This document shows positions 1 to 11,970 of a stretch of DNA of 64,000 bases, in pieces. This DNA is from Pisolithus tinctorius. Taxonomy: Eukaryota; Basidiomycota; Agaricomycetes; Boletales; Pisolithaceae. Where the stretch lies: positions 248,001-312,000 of the forward strand of contig JANFAH010000041.1 in the NCBI GenBank assembly GCA_024663395.1, read 5' to 3'. The notes under the pieces are model-generated. The model saw nothing but the letters and a program-made list of their open reading frames with translations, searched no databases and was not told the origin of the DNA. Made by a program: the position numbers and the translations under genes. The stretch's first letter is position 1; each line of letters starts with the position of its first letter.

Positions 1-3000
1 CCTTTCTGCCGGTCCCTGCTCCCCCTCGCGCCAGTGTCCAAATGGAGACTGACGATGACCCAGGTGTACTCCATCCCAGTCTCAGATTTGCTCCTCCCCA
101 GCATCATATCATCGGGTAAACTACCTATCGCATTCCCCTTCTCCACCTACTCGGCACCACACTCACCCATCCCACACAGTATTAACCATATCCCAAATCA
201 ACACCTTCTTATCAATTCTACCAGTAATACGGTAATACTTGTCAATCTAACTTCGTAACCCGGCTCCAGGAGTTTCACACCCGCATCACTTCTGTGACGG
301 TGAACTATACACGCACAGCGCATGTCCGGACTGAGTGCTGAATCCTGATGCCATGATTGCCCATCACATGCTCAACGCGGGGGTGATGGCCAAGTGTGAT
401 TGGAGGCATGTCCACTGCAAGTCAGCGGACATGATAACAAACGAGTCATATATTCGACCACGTTGACACCCAAGGTCTTGGCCCGTTCCCCCTCGCCCCT
501 TGGATTTTGGCTTCAAGCTTTACGCCGCTGCCAACAACGTTCAGTCGTCGAGCACGAGACGTACATATGCGGGCCTGACAGAATGTGTATCGCATGAGCA
601 TGCGCCACCGCTCGGCACGCCACTCCACTTCGATTTCCTGAATTCATATCAATACGAGTCGCCGTAGATCCGTACGCGTGCATGTCTATGGCTCGTGGCG
701 TTCGTGCATGGATGGGTGCGTCAAGCCTACTATATATAATATCTCCTTCATCCACGCTCCATTCGAAGCATGACTCAGTCGATGGAACCCACCCTGTGAG
801 TTCTTTTTGTCGGACACTGCCGATCCTCGTGGTATCTCTCGCGCCCAATTTTCCGTCTTCTACGTGCGTGATCTGATATGCTCGAAGCAATGCACTTTCT
901 TTGCTGGTCACAGTGAGTTTTGCAAAAGCTCCGTCGACCTAACTCGCCTCGACTCTTGGGGGCATTAAGGCACGAGGTGTACAATAACGTATGTAACATG
1001 ATAAGCAGTAAGGGTGGGCGTTGGCATGCAACAAGGTAAGGAAGCAGTTGGATATGTGCATCATGAAAGTGGCCGCCCGGAGACGACCGACGAAGCCAAC
1101 TATAAGGAAGCCGGACGAGTTAGCAGTCACAGTCCGAGCTCCTCGGTACTCTTCCATCCTCAATCCCATCGGTCTACACCGGCTTTCTGGGGGGAAGGAA
1201 GCATTGCACAGCCTGAAATATCTCTTCGTCTATTTGTGAGCTTTTGCTTTCTTCCCCTTCCTCGAGCGTCTGCCGCCTTCCCACGACTTTTGCGTCATAC
1301 CAGTACTCAGGTACCTCCAAAGTCAACAATGGCACCCGCTGGTGCGTCCTCTCCGAAGAAAACCTAAGAAATTCTCCCAGGAATGCTGCAAACACCGGTC
1401 GGCCCGATTTCTCCCAACTTACCATATAGGAGTACGTTTGCCAATTTGCTCATCGCTTAATGCCATTCATCGCCGGGCACTTGGGAATACAACAGCGCTG
1501 AATTATATTTACTTGCCCTCTTTTGCCTTATGAATCACACTCGGCGCTCCGTCGCACACTCACCAGGGTCAACGCTTTGTCTACCTCCGAGGACGCCAAA
1601 TTATTCGGCTGGTCAATCGTCAAACCCACACCGATGGCAGGCTGACCAAGAACGTGCGATGATGGCGGGGATGACAAACGTGTCACGCAATACGGCTTGT
1701 TGGGTGTGTAAGCTGTAAGGATCAGTATGCTAGGCATTGAACTTCGCGAGCTATACTGTATCTCCGTGCCACCCCTCTCACGGTCTGTCACAAGGTTAGC
1801 AAATGTATACACCCGCTTTCCTACGAGTAATACACCCGCACCTCACCATAACACCACGGGTGGTGACCAATAACGCCGGCGGGATGGTACCCTTCGTTAA
1901 GTTGTTTCACCTCAGTAAGGCGTGTAAAAAGGGTTCTATATTGGCATGGCATGCGATGGAGCGCAGAGGACAGGTCGGAGCATCATAAGCAGGCCCATCA
2001 ATCCGTCCGTCTCATGCCATTCAAAATCACCTCATGTATATATATCTACGTTTAGACCAAAAACAATGTCAACGGAGAATCTAAACCACTTGATGGGGTC
2101 GACAACTTTCGTACTTCCCCTAGAACACTGTCACACTATCTTATCCTCCTGTCTTAGTGGCTATGTATGTAGACTAGCGGTGATGGTGTCTCATGGAATG
2201 TCTGTCAATCATTGGGCACGCCGGTTCAGTCAAATCGAAGCTGACAGTCCCCGAAGGACCAGTAGCCACGTTGCTGGCACGGGTGTGTTCGCCAGGGTAA
2301 TACCACTTGGTGTGAGAATTCTTACCGGCATCAATAGTGCTGGACGGGCGGAGGGGTTGAGCAAGTCGGTGGGTCACGATGACCTATTGATATGACAAGC
2401 CGAGACGCCGAAATCCTCAGCTTGGAACGTCGCCTCCGTCGGGTGTGACCAGTCAAATGAATCAGAAAAACTCAGAGTGTGTTGCCGCAGCCATCATGAT
2501 CTCGAGGAAGTGGTTTAATAACTTGCTTGACGACCGAGCTAGCCAGACGTCGAGCCGAGATACCTCGAACGCGTTGCTAAATGAAACGAAGTCCCTTTTC
2601 GGCTCTGTCTATGGTGTTTAGTATTTCGTATCCGGCTCGAAAAAGCGGGGTGTTATGTGCCCGTGACTCTCTGGATCCGAGAAGGCATTATTGACGTCAG
2701 AAGGGGGAACAACTGTGGTGTGACGTGTTTCCAAGCTATCAGCTGATGGATAGATAATCTGCAGACTATGTTTACGGCTGTGGAGCTACGGACGAACTCT
2801 TAGGGTCCATCATATACTGTAGAGATGCGAATGGCGTACCGTCCTCTTCTTTCGTATGACCACGCGACGTGGATGAGCGTATGCGTGCCCGTGCATGAAT
2901 TTTGAACTCGAAGATGAATTACGAGCTGGACATATCTTAGTGAGAAATGTGGTTGGGGCAGGTCCAGTCGACTCGGTGCCTCGCTGGGCAAAGTGACATA

Positions 3001-6000
3001 ACATACTGTCAAAGAATACACATATATTGAACTTACTAGACTGCCAACACAATTCATCGTTGAAGAGGCTCTGAGAAGCTCTTGAGATTGGGGTTGCCTC
3101 CTCTCTTGATGAAATAGGTTCTCACATTCGAGAAGAAGGTTTGCCAATGGACACAGGGATCACCGTGCCGTCAACGCTATCACGAACTCAATGAGCGGTT
3201 GGTTAAGAAGAAAGGGCTGCATTGCTTCCAAGAAGCTCATTGGTGCAAAGCTTACGTTGTGGAAGAGCCGCCAACAGTGCTCATGACGTGCGACGGGCTT
3301 TGGGGCCGCTTGCCAGTGAATAAGAGAAGGTCTGATTCAATCTGTTCCAAGCTCGAGCCTCGACCACATCTAGACGCCAGGCTCCATCACGGTGAGAACC
3401 GCAACAATACCCATATTGTCGGCGGTCGTAAAAGCTGACCCGCAATCTGCAGTCCGTCTCCCTACATACATCCTTCTGCAGGCACGACAGGGTTACCAGT
3501 CACTCGGCCGGCCTGTTGTCCTCGTCCGAATTCTACGAAGAACAAAACTAGAATGGCCTGTAAGCCATGCGATTCTTTTGCACGATATGAATATGTGACG
3601 ATCCGTTCTTGTACACCCCACCTTCCCTATCCATCCAGCGCCGCCGGACCAGTGGTACTATCATATGAAAATTAGTGGTTGCAACAACCAGACAGGTACA
3701 TGCCACACGGTCATGTCCGCTGACTGGCGTAATAAGCCTGGCTGGCTTGTTTTCGATCATCGAAATCGCATTGATTGTGCATCATATGTTGCTAGCCGCA
3801 CATGTTTCAGGCTGCAAACCTGAGAGTACACCATAGATAAGTCCCCTCTCTAACTCGGAAATCCAAGCATACTTGAATGGGAATGTTTGTGTTTGTGGAC
3901 TTTGTCGGGAGTCACAGGCCCGTGCTACCCTTGATTACCGGTAGATGTCGGGTATGCTTGACAGGGGGAAACAAATCTGGCGTTTTGCTGGAGGTGTCTG
4001 TAGGGCCAGAGACAATCAGTCATTGTACGTTCACCATTAGCTCTGCTAGGTGACTATCATGATGGCAGTCTAGCAATCGACACCTGAATAATAGTGCGAT
4101 CACAGCTGCTTTTGGAAATGGACCCCAAGCCAACTGCACCGCTGCAGCGGTGGCTTCAATCCGCCACCGCCACCGGTAACTATGCATCACCGGCGGATAC
4201 TTACCAATGTTGTTTGAGGTGCCACATGCTACTTGTTCCCTCGGTTGCGGCAGCTATTGTGTCACAGCATCTCAATTACAGTGCTGCCTGTAAGACCACA
4301 ATTGACTCGAAATGTGCAAGCAATACGTGTGACCTATTAGTGGTGATGGACATGAATATTGGGTCGAGGGGGTCAGTCTGATCACAAAAATTAGGGTGTG
4401 ACAGGCGCTGACGCTGACTGACAGGCGCAATCAGATCCCGAAATCAGTGGGCCCGCGGAAACAGTAGTACCGTTTAGCTTTTAATTTATGCTTAGCCCGA
4501 TGTATGCGACTCGAGCTCCCACCTCTCGTGCATGTGCGTTGTACCCAGCCAACTAACCATACCCTATTGTACGTACGATATCATCCATGGTACGAGCTTT
4601 ATCGTTTACTTTGCACAGACCAGTGACGAGTACTACCTGCTTTGTGCAAATGTGCTCATTGACACAACAAAGCTAATGCTGTGGGGCTGTCCTAGGGCAA
4701 TATCTAGCAATTGCCTGATCAACACGTGTGTTGTCAGTGCAGTAGTGGAGCCTTTGCCGAGGGATGTCTTGGCCATGGTGATGCGGATAGACTCGCGGAT
4801 AGGCGAGTAGATACTGTGCTGGTGGATAGTGATCCAGCAAATAAGCTTGACACTTGTTGCAATGCTGCAGCCTGCATTTGCCACAGCATGCCAATTCCTG
4901 CCAGTGGCAGCAGGTGATATAGTATGCGATCGTGCGCAAGGCCATGCCAATCACAAGTACGTTCTCCCACCAAGTATGATCCGCTTGATTGGATCCTGTG
5001 ACATCCTGTCCTCCCGCCACTGTCAATTCTAACATCATGCAACAGTGGAGTCATCAATGTGGAACACGATTCACGCGTATCGCAGTAGTAAGGGGTGACT
5101 GCCTTAATCCAAGTCTTGCCCCCAGCCGTTGGATTTTGTTGCATACGACACAGGTGGATGTGACACACATAGGGGCAGCTGCATCGGAGAACGATTCTAC
5201 GTATTGCAAGTACTGACGTGCTGTGTCGACGCGTAACCAACGCGCAATCAGCCAGCCGAAGTGCAGCATTAATGCTAATCAACAGACAAGATTTGAAACC
5301 GCACTGCCATCGACTTGTGCAAGGAGGGAAATGAGCGTGAAATGCTCCCGTTTAATGGATCTCACATCGGACCGTTTGCTCGGACTGCATCGAATACGCT
5401 CATATTCAGTATGACGGTGGCGAATGTCAATATGTAGGTATGTACAGTTACGCCATGGAAAACGTTGAAACGTGGAGCGAAACATTTTGGCGCATCGCCC
5501 GTTGTTGTACCTGCGCAGTCCATACCCGTACTGACCCGGACTTCCTTACCGTAGTGGTTAGCTCATGTGTCCCGGTGTGCCCGATGATCATTCACAGGAA
5601 TCATTGAATCAAAATCCACGAACGACCTGGGAATGACCAGGCGTGAGATAGAATGAACCTGCAACAAGTCGCCAGAAATAAATCATGATAGGTTAATTGG
5701 CCAAGGCCGTCGATCCTCCGTTTGCTCACGCAGTTAATGGAGATAGGTCGGCTGGTCAGGCACGCGCGAAGCCAAGATGTTGAGATGAGTTCAACATCGT
5801 AGTACGTGGATGAAGCTGAATACGCTACGCACCCTTCGGTGTCAGATAACCTGGGTACCGTGCCTTGGAGGCGGTGAGTCCCCACTGTTAGCCGCGCCCG
5901 GGCTTTTTGCCAACCTCAGTTGGCCCGGCGTAAATTATGGAGCTTCCTAACGCGCACTTTGCGTTACATGTGTGTACCTCGTCCAGACCCTATCTAAACG

Positions 6001-7629
6001 AGAAACAGACTCTCGATCACGAGGGAGCTTAGTACCATGTGGTACGCTCATAGCTTGCTCCACGGGCGGCATATCTTGTTTGATCGCTCACACTTCCTTT
6101 CTTGTGGGGTATCTGCTAATTACGGTTAAAGCCAAACGACCCTGACAGCCTCGGTGCGCTGACAACCATTTATCGAGCGTCCACGGCTCGGGCGCCGCAT
6201 AGGGTTGATTGACAGGATTGACAGGGGCTACGACCATCATCATTGACATCGGCGGATGACAGTAAAACTTCAACTCCACCAACATTATAGCGATTGCCAA
6301 GTAACAGCAACTACATCACCAGAAGACTTGCCATACACAAGGTCGCCACCTTGTTTTGGCCGGTCACTTGAAGCTCGAGTTCGGTGACCGGCATTCAGTA
6401 TTTGGAACATAACGGAATGGAGGACCGATGCGGTTGCCAAGAAGATGCTGTGTCGCGGCGATATACACGCCGATGGCTTGGTCATGGCTAGATGATATCT
6501 GATAAATGTCCATTCCGCAAAGCTATACGCTGCTATACACCCTCCTCTGTAATGAATTGTTGTTGGGTGGGCATCTCGGACAGGAGATTTAAAACAGATT
6601 TCTGACTCGATTGCTCATGCACCCACGAGGACGTATGTGCCAAGCCATCTTGGGTGTAATATCGCTGCCTCCCCAGGTGTTCCGACCGTAATGATCGGGT
6701 GCATTCACGAGCCAAGCAAGAGCTACTATTGCTATTAGCCCCGGCCAGAACTGAGAGCTAATAGTTGCATCGCATTCGCCATCCCTTGGACGCGGGTCAA
6801 TCATAGGGCTTCGTCAGAATGCCGAGCCGGGAGCACCAAAGATAATTTTCTGGATTGCGGTGATGCGTGGTCTACGGTGCGTATGCCAGAAAAAATTTGC
6901 ATGCGGTGGTTCGGGCTGGGCCCTGCAGAGATTCAAGCCCGATAATGTTCCATGAGACAGGGAGCCACTCCTTGGGTTGATTTCGTCTGGTTCTTTTTGT
7001 CCTACCATAGTGACCACATGTCATCAGCAGTCAGGGCAAACGAACCGTCGTTGAATAATTAGCCGCGATTGCTGTAGCAACAGCAGAGTAATATTGTCGG
7101 AAGGAACACCGTCTCCGTAATGCGGTAGTTACAAACCTTGCACCTTGCATACTATACGTCGTTAACCCTAGTGTTCTCCTGGGTTCTCCAAGTCCAGAAA
7201 CATAGTGGGGAAGGTGTTACACCACTCTGTTCCACACGTTACCATTGCATTTGTCTCCTGTGATTGCTACTGGGACATCTTACCCGCATGGCAAACCGCA
7301 CGTCGAACCTGCATGTTCGTGCGTTCCGCGGGCAAAGTGTCATTTGCCAGTTCTTGCGCTGATTATTCTCTGAGCCCAAAATTTTGTCCCCCCGCGAGAA
7401 GAGGAAAAAACAGGCATAACATATAGCCAAAAGGTTGATCACGCTTCTCAGGGTTCATTAACATTGGGCAAGCACTGGGTATTCGCGTATGTACCCATCT
7501 CGCGCGGAATTCGCAATAATAGGTACGTTAGTCGGGCCCATGTGGCCACACGGAAGAACGGTGAATGATCGATGACGTAGCGTGTCTTGATGACGAACGA
7601 GACACCGGGCCTGTGGATATAGCGTTCGA
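1..7629. other. gene-poor left flank, no supported gene
   Basis: No open frame here is long, matches a family I know, or links to another through good splice signals with consistent phase. Stops are frequent in all frames and neither strand shows sustained codon-like composition. A TATA-like run (about 731-740) sits 30 nt before a short ATG frame at 770 followed by a GTGAGT donor, but I could not extend it. The 4.1-5.3 kb stretch has Cys-containing short frames without a complete pattern. It may be decayed repeat, intergenic DNA or small lineage-specific genes that I cannot see. Confidence 0.5.
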
Positions 7630-8018
7630 CTAGAACCTTGCGGACCTTTGAAACTTCTGCTCAGACTTGGTCATCCATGAAAATACGGTTGGGGGTGCAG
7701 TGGGGTCATCTATCCAATTCAATAAACATGTGGCTAGTATATCGTGAACAATTGGGTCAGATCGGCACAATGTGACAGATAGTATGTATACCAGAGCAGC
7801 CATCATGGTCCCGTTTGGACGTCCATTCTCCGACATATGCGGACCTTCGATCTGACCCAAATCCAAGCGGTTGGATTCCTTTCATCAACTACAATTCGGG
7901 ATAACATTCTCAGATAAGGATGACAAATACCTTTGTGACAATGCAGTAATTCGTAGGTTATCTGGTCCTGGAATTCGTAAGCGAGGGCGTGCGTACCGTT
8001 GCGATTGATGCCTGGCAT
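7630..8018 (-). CDS. candidate two-exon small protein, unknown function
   Basis: I do not recognise this protein. Exons 8018-7931 and 7844-7630 join with matching phase across an 86-nt gap (donor GTATTT, acceptor AAG) and give about 100 residues. Exon 1 starts with ATG (MPGINR...). Exon 2 holds a hydrophobic stretch (MMAALVYILSVTL) and ends QRSARF. The clean phase and even composition suggest real or recently real coding sequence, but the splice signals are weak and no domain is visible. It could be the 3' part of a longer gene that includes the fragment at 8793-9026 on the same strand. Seen: open frames and phase. Inferred: that it is a gene. Confidence 0.25.
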
Positions 8019-8792
8019 TCTCCTGTCTCATCTCAAAATGATCCACATAAGCGAAGACTGTGTCGGGCTGGGAGGGGTATAGGGCAGACGGGAGCGTGAT
8101 CTGTCACTGATTGGAGGTAGATAAAAAAAGAACGGGAAAACACGGTAAACGTGAGATATCATTGAGAAGGAACCGGCCGTGCGAGAATATGTCATTGAAG
8201 ATGCGTTCATTGTGTCCGACCGGCAGTTTAGCGTAACGGGCTACATAGGCAATCGATCCGAATAGATTCGTCTTCGCCATTTGAGACTTGTCTGTTTGGC
8301 TAGTTGGCCCGTCGTCATAATTCGTTAGCAGTTCGCTTCGTCATCTACTATGTTTTACTTCCTTGCTAGACTGGATTTCGTCTTGATCGGTTTGTATTCG
8401 GATCACGGACAACGCCACTGTAGTAAACATGTTGTGCAAACATATGCACGTCCTATTCTTGTTGAACCCCTGGTAATCGCGGGCGTATTACGTGCTTACC
8501 GGAACATACCGTCCGCCGCCAGTCCCTGTTTCGCATCCGACCGGTATTGTGTGGTATGTGCGGTTTGGGCATGCCAACTTGGTATATGGCATATCGTTTC
8601 ACCGAGTGAGCTTAGAGCGCGGGATGCCAAGCGTCGAAAGTTGGCGCTGAAGCCTGAGCGTCGACGGGAACTCGGCGTGGAAATACAAAGAAGGGTGTTA
8701 TCGCTTCGCAACTATCATGCAAACGTAGTTCACACGAGGAATACAGTGATCACCTGCATCAGAATATCGATATGGCACGGGGGTGTACGTAC

Positions 8793-9026
8793 CGTTTGAG
8801 TAATGGTAACCAGTTCTGTGAAAACGGTCGCTGAGTCTGTCGAGACCGGAGAGGGGTGAGAAAATCTTAAATACTCACGCACACGCGAGAGCGGGGCTTG
8901 CAAGCAGTCCTGGAGGATGTTACCATCAACCTGGGCCGAGTGTGTTGTGAGTTTCAAGGGCCGGAGGGTGCCTACTCGGAATAGCGATGAAGTGTCAGAT
9001 GAGGCAGGATACCGCCAGTGTACCAT
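8793..9026 (-). pseudogene. possible gene fragment, two joined exons
   Basis: An ATG at 9026 opens a frame to 8879 (phase 1), followed by a GTGAGT donor. A 42-nt gap ends in CAG and a second exon 8836-8793 follows in phase (reading HSATVFTELVTITQT), ending at a GTACGT donor. About 63 residues are supported. I could not find a continuation, so this is either the 5' end of a gene whose later exons I miss or a relic. No domain recognised. A plus-strand frame (8350-8799, basic C-terminal part) overlaps; I favour neither strongly. Confidence 0.22.
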
Positions 9027-9490
9027 TCCTACTGCTCCACGGCGGAGTTAGAACCGGAAACCTTTGTGTATGATTGTGCGACCTACGTAGAACCTTGAAG
9101 AAAGTACGATATGAACGCCTTGGACACCGCCGACGGAATGAATATGATGGCATTTCATTCAGTCGCATCTACAGTCACGTATTTTCCACAAACACGGGCC
9201 TGGAACGGATTCATTGGAAAGCGGGGGTGCCTTAGTCTTGTCACGACCGGGCTCTTCGCATATATCTTGCGCCGGATGTTCATGTTTATGAGTACTGTTG
9301 GTGACCAGTGATACTTACATGATTGAAATGGAGTCGCAGGACGTGAGCATGTGCTGGCCAAGGAATTTCCTGATTAGGGAAACGACGTGGACACATTGAA
9401 CGTGCATGTAGGGACTGGGGAAGGCGTGCATGTCGTTCCCCATAATCTAGCTTCCACTACGACTGGCACGCAAAAATTCTGGGGTACAAG

Positions 9491-11670
9491 ATGCTTTCCG
9501 AGACAACGGACTCTCCTGCGTCTCCGCTGCAGGACGACGACGACGTGATCGTCTCACCTCCGGAAGCGGAACCTCAGCCTGGAATTAATGGAAACACCGT
9601 CAGATGTAAGTACAGATACCCCTCATTGAGAATGGTCTCCTGCAAACGTCTTTCCGAATAGGGTACGATGTAAGTGTGACAATCCATCCTCTCCATGACA
9701 TGCTGATGCAAATGTGTGCCGCAAGGCTGACCGCACCGAGCCGTACACTCGCATTGCACCGTTCCAGGAACGACATGATACTTCGGTCGAGTGCGTATTA
9801 TGTATCCACCTTGTTGGCTAACTTCTGAGGAGAGTGCAGATTTTTCTACAAGCCCATCACCCTCACGGCCCTCACCATCGGACTGGCTGCACTTGCATAT
9901 ATTGCCATGACCCAGGACCTCCTCGAGGAAGGACGAGACAAACGGCGCATGTACGTCCTCTGTCTCACCCCTATTGCCGACCATCTCACCTTCATTGATG
10001 CAAGAGGGGCTTACGCTGCACTTGTGTCTTTTCTCATGTTCTCTATGATTCAGTTCAGGGATGGGCCTTTCGTACGCCCCCACCCTGCATTTTGGAGGGT
10101 TGTCTTGGGCGTAAACCTCCTATACGAACTCGCCCTCGTCTTTCTCCTCTTCCAGGATCTAGATTCTGCCAGGAGTATGATGACCCTTCTAGATCCTTCC
10201 TTGGGCGTCCCACTCCCAGAAAAGAGTTACGCTGAAAATTGTGCAGTGACAGTCGATAATATATGGGTTAGTCTTTCGGTGCCCTATGTTGTTCATGAGG
10301 AACCACCGCTTATCACTAGTTGTTTCGGGGCTGCCGTTGGGATATCTCGATAGGATGCCATCGATATCTTCTGCCTCGCCCACGCTTTAGGATGGTTCGG
10401 GAAGGCAATGATACTACGTGACTATTGGTTCTGCTGGGTGTGACCATTTCCCTTCAATTTCCTCGATGGTCTGTGTATGTTTACTTGGGTGTGTGGGGGG
10501 GTAGATCTTGAGCATCGCCTTTGAGCTTGCCGAATACAGTCTCCAACACCAATTACCAAACTTTGCAGAGGTGGGTCGTTCTAGACTCGTACGGCTTTGT
10601 GCTCAATGGTCTCCAGTGTTGGTGGGATCATGTGAGTAGGCAGCCTCGTGATTATTATACTATTTGCAGATCCATTTCTGTTGCCCGTAGTGGGTGCTCG
10701 ATGTCCTGGTCTGTAATTGGCTAGGAACATATTTGGGTGAGGAGCTTTTGCACATAATGACACACAACGGAGATGTTGATAAATGTATGTAGGCATGAAA
10801 ACATGTCAATATCTAGAAGTCAAGGTACGGTGCACTCTACCCCGACGGCAACGTAATCTTTCCGTTGGTCGTTTGGAAAATGATGTGCTGAAACAAACTT
10901 GTGTGACGTTGAGTACAGCCGTATGAGTGGCGTGGCCTTCGCCAGACACGGGGCTTACGATCCAAGGCACGACGTGTACTAAGCCAGTTTTCGCCCCATG
11001 ACTGGACAGCTTTCAAATGGGAAGGCACGGCCTCATTTTATCATTATACCACCGTCGTGTTGTTGCTTGCAGTTTTTCTCGCTGCGGAACTCAATCCGTT
11101 CTATCTCAAGGTTAGTTTCGTGCGGTGTTTTTTTTGGAGGCGTTCTAATGTTGCCTAGTCTCTGTTATGGTTGGAACCTGACCACCCTTTCGTTATACTC
11201 CGACTCGCAGGAGTCTTCCTTTGCGCTTTACCAGCTGTGAGGGAATTGTATCAGTATGTCAACGATCCCAAGTGAGTTTGAGTTACTCCGGTGTCACGTC
11301 GCATGCACCAACAGACGGCTATATTTCTAGGAAGGCGAAACGCATGGGTCAACATTGTTGGCTACTACTGGCCACGATCCTCACTGAGTTGTTGGTGATC
11401 ACCAAGTGGAGCAGGGGTCTGTTTGAAGAGCCCCTTCCGCGATACGTGCGATGGGCGTGGACGATTGGCGGCGTACTTTTATTGTTGTATCCAGCTATCA
11501 GGGTGAGTGGTCTCCTCTTCTTTTTCGCTGGGATGACGTAATCATATATTGGGCGGTATTGGCTGGGATTGTGACGGTTGCGACGGTATGCTGACGTGTA
11601 GTTTGGTGTTCCGAGTGCGCGGAGATACCTGCGGAAACATAACCGGAAACGGAAGGCAAAGTCGGCGTGA
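9491..11670 (+). CDS. phosphatidylserine synthase, base-exchange (PTDSS) type
   Basis: Integral membrane enzyme, expected in the ER, that makes phosphatidylserine by exchanging the head group of an existing phospholipid for serine. The family is clear from conserved stretches: FRDGPFVRPHPAFWR, DPSLGVPLPEKSYA, FELAEYSLQHQLPNFAE, CWWDH, VLDVLVCNWLG and AELNPFYLK. Exons that close in phase: 9840-9950, 10005-10266, 10354-10437, 10505-10570, 10617-10631 (15 nt), 10691-10736, 10793-10824, 10919-11110, 11159-11271, 11331-11502 and 11602-11670, ending with a basic tail before TGA. The N-terminal junction is unresolved: exon 9491-9605 does not join 9840 in phase, so a small exon or another start is missing. 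Yeasts use the unrelated CDP-DAG enzyme Cho1, so this type in a fungus is notable. Confidence 0.88.
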
Positions 11671-11970
11671 GTGCGAGTTTAAACACGCCTTGCTGGACAT
11701 ATATGTAACTTGTCGAATACTCTATTTCGTTCCTAACATACTATGTACACCGCTACTTAAGTTCGTGGAAATTCCGGTCAAGTCAATGAAGTCCTGGAGA
11801 CAAGGAGAATGTTCCATTGCTTATTACATAAGCGCTACTTCATCAGTCAGCTCTCGACAGTCCGGCTTGCTTCTCTCCACGACCATCTCCTCCACCGACA
11901 CCGGTATCGTCAAACGACCAACTCGTTTTGTGACATTCGCTGTTTTATACGGCGTGCTGAATAGCTTGTC

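Noticed and set aside
4200..5040. Cys-containing short frames, one with a C-x7-CC pattern like a hydrophobin start
   Set aside because: The remaining Cys positions, a signal peptide and a second CC do not follow in any frame or plausible splice form.
8350..8799. 149-codon plus-strand frame with a basic C-terminal part
   Set aside because: Overlaps the better-spliced minus-strand candidate and shows no domain or clear start context.
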